DNA of 64,000 nt, taken from assembly GCF_024218795.1 (NCBI RefSeq), contig NZ_CP100401.1, forward strand, positions 62,001-126,000. Direction: 5' to 3'. The position numbers and the translations under genes were made by a program. Below are positions 7,203 to 14,974 of this stretch, piece after piece. The notes below the pieces were generated by a model. The model had not been told where the DNA came from. It made no database searches and worked only from the letters and a program-made list of their open reading frames with translations. The stretch is from Halorussus aquaticus (GTDB lineage Archaea > Halobacteriota > Halobacteria > Halobacteriales > Haladaptataceae). Every line of letters starts with the position of its first letter. Position 1 is the first letter of the stretch.

Positions 7203-7937
7203 CTACGGGTCTGTCCCCGTTAAGCATTCCATACTCACCGATTCGACCCACGTGTCGGCCACCGCCGAGTCGTCGGCCCGACTCGCACGAGGGATGCCAA
7301 CTATCCGCACTTCGTCTCCCTCCGACACTCTCCCCGTCAGGTGGTGTTCGAGCAGGACCGGAAGTCCGTCGCCGCCCGCCGGGTCCCGAACCGTCACCTC
7401 TTGGGCATCGACGTACTCGCTCGCTTCCGGCGCGAACGAGAGGTACCCGACCGAACTGCACCGCGGACACTTGGCGTTCGTCCGGAACTCCCGGCCCGAC
7501 TGGGCGACGTGGCGCGTGACCGCCTCGCACTTCGCGCACCGGAACCCCGCGCGGACTACCTTCGGGCGGAGCGGCCCCGTCTCGCCGACGATGCCCCGCA
7601 TCGTGTGAAGGCCGTTGAGGTGGGTCGCGCGGAGGTCCGAGAGCGCCACCTCGCTCTCCGCGGGGAGGTCGCTGATTCGCAGGTAGACGTCGCGGAGGTC
7701 CCGGTCGGACTCCCCGGAGAGGAACCGAGAGAGCGCGGCCTTCCCCGCTCGCAGTGCCTCGTCGGGGTTCGACAGCAGCGGCCGCAGGAACCGGTAGTCG
7801 TGACCGAACCGGTCGCAACTGACCGACAGCGCGCGCTCGTCGGGGTAGTTCTCGACGAACCGGCGCACCGACTCGTCGCGGTCGCGGTAGACGTACTCGC
7901 ACCACTTCTCGGTCAGGTCGCCGTTTCGCACTGCCAT
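7203..7937 (-). CDS. Stand-alone MCM N-terminal-like OB-fold/zinc protein
   Basis: A 244-residue protein resembling the N-terminal region of the replicative helicase MCM but lacking the AAA+ motor. The OB-fold part has LNGLHTMRGIVGETGPLRPK (~108-125), matching the MCM phrase around VRGIVRK...VRPK. A zinc site is formed by C134-x2-C137 and C157-x2-C160. SEYVDAQEVTVRD (~173-185) corresponds to the MCM 'FIDAQKLRVQE' strand, and LTGRVSEGDEVRIVGIP (~200-217) to the DDIAGEVTAGDHV region. After that the protein stops, with no Walker motifs. It could regulate MCM, act as a single-strand-binding protein, or be an independent paralogue. The domain call is made by eye. Confidence 0.75.
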   Translation of the reverse strand: MAVRNGDLTEKWCEYVYRDRDESVRRFVENYPDERALSVSCDRFGHDYRFLRPLLSNPDEALRAGKAALSRFLSGESDRDLRDVYLRISDLPAESEVALSDLRATHLNGLHTMRGIVGETGPLRPKVVRAGFRCAKCEAVTRHVAQSGREFRTNAKCPRCSSVGYLSFAPEASEYVDAQEVTVRDPAGGDGLPVLLEHHLTGRVSEGDEVRIVGIPRASRADDSAVADTWVESVSMECLTGTDP

Positions 7938-8219
7938 GGACGACCGTTCCGGCGCGTCGGTCTTTGTTACACACCTCCTGCCGGTCGCTCGCCCGACTTA
8001 GCGTCGTCCTGTGGTCGTCGTGCCGTCCGGCGTCGGCGGGGGCGTCGTCGTCTCGGGGGCCGTTTCTACTACTCCTCTCGTTACCCTCTACGCTTGCATT
8101 CTTTGCCTATTGTATCGTTTACAGTCGCGAGTAGCCCAACTTGTGCGTCACGAATAGACGGAGAAGATAGTGGTGAAACGGGGAAAGGGTCAACTGACAG
8201 GCAGTCATTATGCTCGCTC

Positions 8220-8471
8220 ATGGACCGCGGACGAATCGGAGACATCATTCTCGGGGTAGCGATGGTTTTGCTCGGTGTCGCCCCAGTAGGACTCGTCGTA
8301 ACCGGACGGACACAACTCGTAGTGGCCAGTTACGGTCCCGGTGGTTTCCCGGAGAATCTCACCGCTATTTTCACGCTCATCTCCGCCGTCTGTGGCCTGA
8401 TTTTGGCCGTCGGGGGAATCAACGTGATGAGAGGTGAGAGTTCGGATGCAACTTCTCCATCTCTCTATTGA
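8220..8471 (+). CDS. Small two-helix membrane protein
   Basis: An 83-residue protein starting at ATG 8220. Two hydrophobic segments (IGDIILGVAMVLLGVAPVGL, residues ~6-25, and LTAIFTLISAVCGLILAVGG, ~48-67) are separated by a polar loop containing ASYGPGGFPENL. No family is recognised. It lies alone between gene-poor regions, with no clear operon partner. Confidence 0.6.
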   Translation: MDRGRIGDIILGVAMVLLGVAPVGLVVTGRTQLVVASYGPGGFPENLTAIFTLISAVCGLILAVGGINVMRGESSDATSPSLY

Positions 8472-8861
8472 ATCCGCATGTACTGTTGGAGATTGAATTC
8501 GCAGTTTCGAGCGCACCTCGCCCCTCTCGAATCCGCGTTTCGTATCCAGTGTGGCCTGTACGACGGAACCGTACCCTCGTTTCCTGTTTGCGTAAACGTT
8601 TACGGAAACATATACGGCCGACCTCTCGGAACCAGTTGCGCTCCGGTGTCCAACGGACTCGACGGAAACCGTCCGTGCCGACCCTGAATTCGTCAACCGC
8701 CCGACGAGGGCCATCCGTAATGCGCATTTTCGACCGGGGGTCCGTGTCCACCCCGCGGAACTCCACGAACACGCCTCGACTGACTCCGCTTTCTGAACGT
8801 CTCAGACCCCGGCCCGGAACTGCACCCTCAATTTATCACCTCTCGGGTGTCATTACCTATC
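8472..8861. other. 390-bp gene-free stretch
   Basis: No convincing gene. It holds a 6-bp-period CG array at 8591-8616 (CG at 8591, 8597, 8603 and 8615; 8609 reads CA), containing the palindromic core CGTAAACGTTTACG. The final ~30 bp (ATTTATCACC) may be promoter for the oxidase gene that follows. Confidence 0.5.
8591..8616. repeat. 6-bp-period CG array (array 9)
   Basis: A short array with CG at 8591, 8597, 8603 and 8615, centred on CGTAAACGTTTACG, a perfect 14-bp palindrome. It is 3 kb from the cluster around the ParA operon. Confidence 0.65.
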
Positions 8862-11840
8862 ATGTCGTCTCCGCCCGCCGACGGTCTCGACGTCGAGAGC
8901 TACCGCGAATCGGTCGGTATCGACGCGCCCGACGACCCCGCCCACGCCGACTTGGCGGCCGCCCTCCGCCGGGCGTGCGAGGGCGAGGTCCGGTTCGACG
9001 AGTACACCCAGATTCTGTACGCGACCGACGGGAGCATCTACGAAGCGCGGCCCGCGGGCGTCGTCTTCCCGACCGACGCCGCCGACGCGCAGGCCGCCAC
9101 GGAGGTCGCGGCCGACCACGACGCGCCGGTTCTGCCCCGGGGCGCTGGGTCGTCGCTGGCCGGACAGGCCGTCGGTCCGGGGTGCGTCGTCCTCGACTTC
9201 ACGCGCCACATGGACGCGATTCTGGACGTGGACCCAAAGGCCCAGCGCGCGACGGTCCAACCCGGCGTCGTGCAGGACGACCTCGATTCGCGTCTCGCGG
9301 AGGACGACCTGAAGTTCGCGCCCGACCCGGCGTCGTCGAACCGCGCGACGGTCGGCGGCGGCATCGGGAACAACTCGACTGGCGCGCACTCGGTCCGGTA
9401 CGGCATCACCGACGCCTACGTCGAGGCGGTCGAGGCGGTCCTCGCCGACGGAAGCCGGATTCGCGCCCGGGAGGTCGAACTCGACGGTCCCAAATACGAG
9501 CGAATCGTCTCGAAGGACGACCGAGAGGCGGAGGTCTACCGCACGGTCCGCGCCATCGTGGAGGGGAACGCCGAGGAGATAGCCGAGCGATACCCTGACC
9601 TCAAGCGGTCGGTGTCTGGCTACAACCTCCACGAATGCGTTTACGAAAACGCAAACGGAAACGAATGCGTAAATCTGGCCAAGCTGTTCGTCGGCGCGGA
9701 GGGGACGCTGGGCGTCGTCACCGAGGCGACCCTCTCGCTGGTCTCGAAACCCGACGAGACGGCGCTGGCGCTCTACTGCTTCGAGGACCTGCTGTCGGCG
9801 ATGGAGGCGGTCCCCGTCGCGCTCGACTACGACCCGAGCGCGGTCGAACTCATGGACGACGAGGTGTTCCGACTGGCCCGCGAGTCGGTCGAGTACGCGG
9901 AGTACGCCGACCCCATCCCGGACGACGCCGCGGCCGCGCTGATGTTGGAGTTCGACTCGGAGGTCCACGACGACCTGACCGACGCCGTCGCCGAGACCAA
10001 CGCGGCGTTCGTCCGCGAGGGCGACGCCTTCGACGTGCTGGAGGCCTACGACGACGAGTCGCAGGCGGACCTGTGGAAACTCCGGAAGGCCGCCATCCCC
10101 CTGCTGATGAGTATGGAGGGCGACCCCAAGCCCTACCCCTTCATCGAGGACGCCTCGGTGCCGCCCGAGGAACTGGCCGAGTACGTGCAGGGGTTCGAGG
10201 GCGTGCTGGAGGCCCACGACACCTCGGCGGCCTACTTCGCCCACGCCGGAAGCGGCACCCTCCACGTCCGGCCGGTGCTGAACCTCAAGTCCGAGGCGGG
10301 CGTCGAGAAGATGCGGTCCATCGCCGAGGACGTGACCTCGCTCGTCCTCGACCACCACGGGTCGTTCTCGGGCGAACACGGCGACGGACTGGCCCGCACG
10401 CAGTTCAATCCCAAGATGTACGGCCCGGACCTGTGGGACGCCTTCAGGGAACTCAAGACCGCGTTCGACCCCGACTGGCGGATGAACCCCGGGAAGGTCG
10501 TCTTCGAGGAGGAGTCGCCCACCGACATGCGCGAGAACCTGCGGTACGGCCCGGCCTACTCGTCGCTCGAACCCGCGACCGAACAGGACTTCTCCGAGGA
10601 GGGCGGGTTCTCGCACCTCGTGGAACTCTGCAACGGGTGTGGCACCTGCCGACAGACCGACTCCGACGTGATGTGTCCCTCTTACCGGGGGATGGACGAG
10701 GAGATGGCGACCACCCGCGGTCGGGCCAACATGCTCCGGGCCGCCATCTCCGGCGAACTCCCGCCCGAGGAGATGCACACCGAGCGGTTCCAGAAGGAGG
10801 TGCTGGACCTCTGTCTCGGCTGTAAGGGCTGCCAGAGCGACTGCCCGACCGGCGTGGACCTCGCCAAACTCAAAGCCGAGGTCAAACACCGGTACCACGA
10901 GGCGGAGGGCGCGGGCCTGCGCGAGCGACTCTTCGCCGAGGTGGACCGACTGGCGGCGGTCGGGTCGGCGCTCGCGCCCGTCTCGAACTGGCTGGCCGAC
11001 CTGCCGGGGACGGGTCTCGTCGCCGAGAAGGCGCTGGGCGTCGCCCGTGAGCGAGACGTTCCGGCGTTCGCCGACCAGTCGTTCGAGGCGTGGTTCGAGT
11101 CCCGCGGCGGTCCCCGGATTCCGGAGTCGCACGCCGACGACAGGGTCCTGCTCGTCCCGGACACCTACACCAACTACGTCTACCCCCGGACCGGTCGGGC
11201 CGCGGTGCAGGTCCTCGAAGCCGCGGGCGTCCACGTTCGCGTCCCCGACGCCGACCCGAGCGGCCGCCCGGCCTACTCCGAGGGGTTCCTCGACGTGGCG
11301 CGCCAGCGCGCCGAGTCGAACGTCGCCCGGTTGGCCCCGCAGGTCCGCGATGGCTGGTCGGTCGTCTACCCCGAACCCTCCGACGCCGCGATGGTGCAAG
11401 ACGAGTATCTGGACCTGCTCCCCGACGCCGAGGGGGCCGCGGCGCTCGCCGAGAACGCCTACGGCGTCTGCGAGTACCTCGACCGGACCGGCCGCGACGA
11501 GGCGATCGAGTTCGACGCGCCCGCCGACCGACTCGCCTACCACGGCCACTGCAACCAGAAGGCGCTGGGCACCGCCGACCACGCCGCCACGGTCCTCGAC
11601 CGGGCGGGCTACGACGTGGCCGCGCTCGACTCTGGCTGTTGCGGCATGGCCGGGAGCTTCGGCTACCACGCCGAACACTACGACCTCTCGCAGGCCATCG
11701 CCGACGAACTGCGCGACCGGATTTCGGAGGCCGACGCCGACGAGGTGGTCGCGCCGGGTGCGTCGTGCCGGTCCCAACTCGACGCCGAGCGCCCGACCCA
11801 CCCCGTCGAGGCGTTGGCCGCGGCGCTCCCGTGGCGCTGA
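8862..11840 (+). CDS. FAD-linked oxidase fused to Fe-S/cysteine-rich domains (D-lactate/glycolate dehydrogenase-like)
   Basis: A 992-residue fusion. Residues ~40-275 are an FAD-binding PCMH domain (LPRGAGSSLAGQAVGPGCVV) and ~280-560 a GlcD-type FAD oxidase C-terminal domain ending FSGEHGDGLART. Cysteines near residue 590 (CNGCGTC...CP) and 651 (CLGCKGCQSDCPTG) bind two Fe-S clusters. The end is a CCG cysteine-rich domain: HGHCNQKALG (~896) and DSGCCGMAGSFGYHAEH (~926). Such enzymes oxidise 2-hydroxy acids such as D-lactate or glycolate and pass electrons to the respiratory chain. Start ATG 8862 is preferred over GTG 8847. Residues ~257-271 (HECVYENANGNECVN) are encoded by an in-frame 6-bp-period CG array and look inserted between SGYNL and LAKLFVGAEGTLG. 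Confidence 0.93.
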   Translation: MSSPPADGLDVESYRESVGIDAPDDPAHADLAAALRRACEGEVRFDEYTQILYATDGSIYEARPAGVVFPTDAADAQAATEVAADHDAPVLPRGAGSSLAGQAVGPGCVVLDFTRHMDAILDVDPKAQRATVQPGVVQDDLDSRLAEDDLKFAPDPASSNRATVGGGIGNNSTGAHSVRYGITDAYVEAVEAVLADGSRIRAREVELDGPKYERIVSKDDREAEVYRTVRAIVEGNAEEIAERYPDLKRSVSGYNLHECVYENANGNECVNLAKLFVGAEGTLGVVTEATLSLVSKPDETALALYCFEDLLSAMEAVPVALDYDPSAVELMDDEVFRLARESVEYAEYADPIPDDAAAALMLEFDSEVHDDLTDAVAETNAAFVREGDAFDVLEAYDDESQADLWKLRKAAIPLLMSMEGDPKPYPFIEDASVPPEELAEYVQGFEGVLEAHDTSAAYFAHAGSGTLHVRPVLNLKSEAGVEKMRSIAEDVTSLVLDHHGSFSGEHGDGLARTQFNPKMYGPDLWDAFRELKTAFDPDWRMNPGKVVFEEESPTDMRENLRYGPAYSSLEPATEQDFSEEGGFSHLVELCNGCGTCRQTDSDVMCPSYRGMDEEMATTRGRANMLRAAISGELPPEEMHTERFQKEVLDLCLGCKGCQSDCPTGVDLAKLKAEVKHRYHEAEGAGLRERLFAEVDRLAAVGSALAPVSNWLADLPGTGLVAEKALGVARERDVPAFADQSFEAWFESRGGPRIPESHADDRVLLVPDTYTNYVYPRTGRAAVQVLEAAGVHVRVPDADPSGRPAYSEGFLDVARQRAESNVARLAPQVRDGWSVVYPEPSDAAMVQDEYLDLLPDAEGAAALAENAYGVCEYLDRTGRDEAIEFDAPADRLAYHGHCNQKALGTADHAATVLDRAGYDVAALDSGCCGMAGSFGYHAEHYDLSQAIADELRDRISEADADEVVAPGASCRSQLDAERPTHPVEALAAALPWR
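9632..9673. repeat. 6-bp-period CG array inside a coding region (array 10)
   Basis: CG at 9632, 9638, 9644, 9650, 9656, 9662 and 9668 inside the FAD oxidase gene. The period of 6 equals two codons, so the frame is kept and the peptide HECVYENANGNECVN results. Local AT content is far above that of the rest of the gene. Confidence 0.8.
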
Positions 11841-11982
11841 CGGCGACTTCGCGGACCGAGTCGTGGTCGTAGCACTCGCCGACCGAGCGGTAGTCGGACC
11901 GCCTCACGGTTCGCTCCGACGCCGACGGTGATTCGCTACGTACCCGCACGCTGCCAATTATCCCCACTGGGAATCACCGGAT

Positions 11983-11994
11983 AGGTTTAAACCT
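11983..11994 (+). promoter_or_regulatory. Palindromic TATA-box region
   Basis: AGGTTTAAACCT is a perfect 12-bp palindrome lying 31 bp before the ATG at 12025. The spacing suits an archaeal TATA box with a nearly leaderless transcript. Confidence 0.55.
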
Positions 11995-12024
11995 CTGGAC
12001 CGTGAAACGCCTCCAAGTAGCGAA

Positions 12025-12303
12025 ATGCAACCGATGGAAATCGCCTACGTCGTTCTCAGCGTGACCCTCGTAATCGCGGGCCTGACGCTGGTCGCGATGG
12101 CGGCACGCGCGTACATCGAAACGGAGAACCGAGCGATGCTGTTGCTCTCTATCGGCTTCTCGCTCGTCGTGGCCGCGGCGGTGGCCACCACCTTCAGCGC
12201 GTTCCTGACAGACTTCACTCGAAGTCGCCTCCTGCTGACGGTCAACTACGCCGTCACGACGGTCGGGTACATCTTCATCGTGTCGAGCGTTCGGACGCAG
12301 TAA
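12025..12303 (+). CDS. Small three-helix membrane protein (haloarchaeal)
   Basis: A 92-residue protein with three hydrophobic segments: IAYVVLSVTLVIAGLTLVAM (~6-26), MLLLSIGFSLVVAAAVATTF (~38-58) and LLTVNYAVTTVGYIFIVSSV (~69-89). The loop between helices 1 and 2 (RAYIETENRAM) is conserved-looking. Proteins of this shape often sit beside winged-helix regulators in haloarchaea, but none is adjacent here. Function unknown; the palindromic promoter just upstream supports a real gene. Confidence 0.65.
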   Translation: MQPMEIAYVVLSVTLVIAGLTLVAMAARAYIETENRAMLLLSIGFSLVVAAAVATTFSAFLTDFTRSRLLLTVNYAVTTVGYIFIVSSVRTQ

Positions 12304-12369
12304 CTCGGTTCGGCTTCTCCCTGTGTGGTGGCTGTTGGCGTGTTCGCGCTCTCATTCTATCGTGATGTT

Positions 12370-12475
12370 GGGTTGAAGGTGGAGGCTGTGGGTGGAGTGG
12401 GAGGATGGAAACTATAGGTAGAGTACGAAGGCGGAGGCTGTAGGTGGTACGTGGATGGTGGCTCTCGAAAAGAAG
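12370..12475. repeat. G/A-rich degenerate direct repeats
   Basis: In the 314-bp gap 12304-12617 the plus strand becomes strongly purine-rich. GGTGGAGGCTGTGGGTGG (from 12378) recurs 52 bp later as GGCGGAGGCTGTAGGTGG, with further partial copies (GTAGGTGG, GTGGATGGTGG). No gene is seen there. Confidence 0.55.
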
Positions 12476-12617
12476 CTAGCTACTGCTTGAACCGATGAGT
12501 ACAGCGACTGCACTGCACCCCTCCCGCATAGCACCGCGACAGCCTCGGACTCCTCACCGGCCCGGCCGTTCTGCCGCCTCGGAAACCTACTTGCCGCGCG
12601 ACGCCGACGGTTCCCCC

Positions 12618-13394
12618 ATGACAGACGCCCCGGACTTCAAGCGACGACTCCGCGACGGCGACCCCGTAGTCGGCCACTGGCTCTCCATCGGCCACCCCGC
12701 TGTCGCGGAGGTCTGTGCCCGCGACGCCGATTTCGCGGTCGTGGACACCGAACACGCACCGACCGACATCGAAACCGTGGCCGACACCGTCCGGGCCGTG
12801 GAGGCCGCGGGCGACGGGACCACGGCCGCTCTCGCTCGCGCCGCGTGGAACGACCCCGTGCGAATCAAGCGGTTGTTGGACACCGGCGTTTCCGGCGTCC
12901 TCGTTCCGATGGTCGAGACCGCGGCGGAGGCCCGCGAAGCGGTCGAAGCCACCCGCTACCCGCCGGAGGGCGTCCGGGGAATCGCCGGGTCGCGCGCCAA
13001 CGACTACGGTCGGGACCTCGCCGAGCAGGTCGCGTCCGGCGGCGACCACATCGTGACCGTCGTGCAGGTCGAGACCGAGCGCGCGGCCGAGAACGCCGCC
13101 GACATCGCCGCGGTCGAGGGCGTGGACGCCCTGCTCGTCGGTCCCACCGACCTCTCGGGGTCGCTGGGCGTGTTCGGCGAGTACGACTCCGAGGCGTTCC
13201 GCGAGACCGTCGAGTCCGTCCTCGACCGCGCCCACGAGTCGGAGACGCCGGTCGGAACCCTTGCCACCTCCGAGGACGAGATTCGGCGTTGGAGCGACTA
13301 CGGCTACGACTACCAGATAGTCGGCACCGACGCGGGCTACCTCGCCAGCGGGGCCGAGCGCGCTCACAGCGCCTACGACGACGCGATGCGATGA
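12618..13394 (+). CDS. HpcH/HpaI family aldolase
   Basis: A 258-residue class II aldolase/citrate-lyase-fold protein. It shows the family's FAVVDTEHAPTDIETV (~40-55), TGVSGVLVPMVETAAEAREA (~93-112), an Arg in RYPPEGVRGIAGSRANDY, the metal-binding QVETERAAENAADIAAV and the LLVGPTDLSGSLG run (~174-186). Such enzymes cleave or form 2-keto-3-hydroxy acids (for example 4-hydroxy-2-oxoheptanedioate) with a divalent metal. Start ATG 12618. It overlaps the next gene by 4 bp (ATGA), so the two form an operon. Physiological substrate unknown. Confidence 0.9.
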   Translation: MTDAPDFKRRLRDGDPVVGHWLSIGHPAVAEVCARDADFAVVDTEHAPTDIETVADTVRAVEAAGDGTTAALARAAWNDPVRIKRLLDTGVSGVLVPMVETAAEAREAVEATRYPPEGVRGIAGSRANDYGRDLAEQVASGGDHIVTVVQVETERAAENAADIAAVEGVDALLVGPTDLSGSLGVFGEYDSEAFRETVESVLDRAHESETPVGTLATSEDEIRRWSDYGYDYQIVGTDAGYLASGAERAHSAYDDAMR

Positions 13395-14677
13395 CTGGCG
13401 ACCCGACCGACGCGCCGTCCGAGTCGCCCGACCTGACCTGCTACCGGTGTGGCCGGACCGCGTCGTTCCCCGACCGCAAGCGCTGCGAGTGCGGCGAACC
13501 GCTCTGGTTCGACACCGACGGGGCGGCCGTAGGATTCGAGTGGCCCGACTCCGAGCGGTCGGGCCAGCGCGGCGAAGTCGGTCCGGGGGTCTGGCGCTAC
13601 GCCGACCTCCTGCCGGTCGGACATCCCGGAGGCGTCGCCGCGGCCGCTGGTGCGACCCCGCTCGTCCGAGTCCCGGACCTCGACGAAGGCTGCCGACTCC
13701 ACCTGAAAGACGAGAGCGAGAATCCGACGGGCAGTTTCAAGGACCGCGGGAGCGCCGTCGGCGCGGCGTGGGCCAGCGCGGCGGGACGCGAGTGGGTCGG
13801 CACCGTCTCGCACGGCAACATGGCTATCAGCGTGGCCGCCAACGCCGCCGGAACCGGCCCCGACGGCCCGGACGCTCTCGTGCTGGTCCCCGACGACATC
13901 TCGGGCGAGCGACTCGCGGCCATCGCCCAGTACGACCCCGCGGTTCTCCGGATGGCGGGCGATTACGGCCGACTCTACTACGACGCCCTCGACGCCGACG
14001 CGCCGGTCGAGTTCGTCAACTCCGACACGCCCCTCCGCGTGGCCGGGCAGAAGACCGCGGCGCTGGAACTCTGCGAGGCGTTCGCGTCGGAGGCGTCTGC
14101 GTCCAGACAGACGGGCGCGAGTACCCCCGCGCCGGACGCTATCGTCCTCCCGGTGAGCAGTGGCGGTCACGCCAGCGCGACGTGGAAGGCACTCCGCGAA
14201 CTGCGGGCCGCGGGCCTGCTCGCCGAGGCCGACCTGCCCCGACTCTACCTCGTACAGGCCGCGGCCTGCGACCCCATCGCGGCGGCCTACCGCCGGGGCG
14301 CGGACGAGGTGACCGCCACCAGCGACGCCGAGGACACCGTCGCCTACTCCATCGCCAACGCCGACCCGCCGAGCGGGACGCGGGCGCTCGCGGCCGCCCT
14401 CGAGACCGGCGGGGCGGTCCTCTCGGTTCCGGACGGCGAGATTCTGGACGCGAAGGCCGACCTCGCGGCCGACGCGGGGTTCTGCGTCGAACCGGCCTCC
14501 GCGACGACGCTGGCCGGGGTTCGGCGACTCTCCGAGCGCGGGGAACTCGCGCCGGACGACGACGTGGTCGCGGTGCTGACGGGGACCGGGTTCCGCGAAC
14601 TCGACGCCGACGGCGCGAAGCCAGACACCGTCGCACTCGACGACCTGTCGGAGCGCCTGCGGGCGCTCACCGGTTGA
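13391..14677 (+). CDS. Threonine synthase-like PLP enzyme
   Basis: A 428-residue fold-type II PLP enzyme of the threonine synthase group. An N-terminal zinc-ribbon-like tip has C17-x2-C20 and C32-x-C34. The PLP lysine is K117 in NPTGSFKDRGS, and the phosphate/glycine loop is VLPVSSGGHASATW (~253-266). Threonine synthase converts O-phosphohomoserine to threonine; haloarchaea carry several paralogues, so this may be a different beta-replacing or deaminating enzyme. Translation is coupled to the aldolase (ATGA overlap), hinting at a joint role in small keto-acid or amino-acid metabolism. A short Ala/Ser/Thr-rich insert (~235-249), encoded by a stretch with a small hairpin at 14095-14108, lies before the glycine loop. 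Confidence 0.85.
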   Translation: MTGDPTDAPSESPDLTCYRCGRTASFPDRKRCECGEPLWFDTDGAAVGFEWPDSERSGQRGEVGPGVWRYADLLPVGHPGGVAAAAGATPLVRVPDLDEGCRLHLKDESENPTGSFKDRGSAVGAAWASAAGREWVGTVSHGNMAISVAANAAGTGPDGPDALVLVPDDISGERLAAIAQYDPAVLRMAGDYGRLYYDALDADAPVEFVNSDTPLRVAGQKTAALELCEAFASEASASRQTGASTPAPDAIVLPVSSGGHASATWKALRELRAAGLLAEADLPRLYLVQAAACDPIAAAYRRGADEVTATSDAEDTVAYSIANADPPSGTRALAAALETGGAVLSVPDGEILDAKADLAADAGFCVEPASATTLAGVRRLSERGELAPDDDVVAVLTGTGFRELDADGAKPDTVALDDLSERLRALTG

Positions 14678-14695
14678 CGAATAGCCGTCGAGGAA

Positions 14696-14935
14696 TCACT
14701 CCTCGGCGAAGACGAAGGACTCGATTTCGCGGCGCTCGCCGTCCGGGTCGTCGTTCTCGTACTTGTAGCGGACGCCGTCCTCCTCGTCCTCGGTGACTCG
14801 ATGCGACCCGTCGCAGAAGGGGTACTCCTCCGACAGACCGCAGAGGCAGACGGCGACGTCGCCTTTCTCGTCGTCCAAGTCGCTCTCGTCCAGTTTGAGC
14901 GGGCCGGTCGCATCGTGGGAAATCTCGCGGGCCAT
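14696..14935 (-). CDS. CDGSH iron-sulfur domain protein
   Basis: A 79-residue protein consisting of one CDGSH domain. The 2Fe-2S ligands are C30, C32, C41 and H45 in CLCGLSEEYPFCDGSH. CDGSH proteins act in iron-sulfur transfer, redox sensing or iron homeostasis. The acidic C-terminal half is typical of haloarchaeal small proteins. It ends 18 bp from the stop codon of the converging threonine synthase-like gene. Confidence 0.93.
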   Translation of the reverse strand: MAREISHDATGPLKLDESDLDDEKGDVAVCLCGLSEEYPFCDGSHRVTEDEEDGVRYKYENDDPDGERREIESFVFAEE

Positions 14936-14974
14936 GTCCGACGGTAGCGCCCGGGCTTCCTTATCCTTGGTCCG

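Noticed and set aside
8853..11801. Very long minus-strand frame (about 980 codons) opposite the FAD oxidase gene
   Set aside because: In high-GC DNA the strand opposite a real gene often stays open; the plus-strand product has clear FAD and Fe-S domains, so this is a shadow.
14095..14108. Small hairpin GTCTG-CGTC-CAGAC inside the threonine synthase-like gene as another palindromic insert
   Set aside because: The stem is only 5 bp with no flanking direct repeat; the Ala/Ser-rich peptide can be ordinary loop variation.
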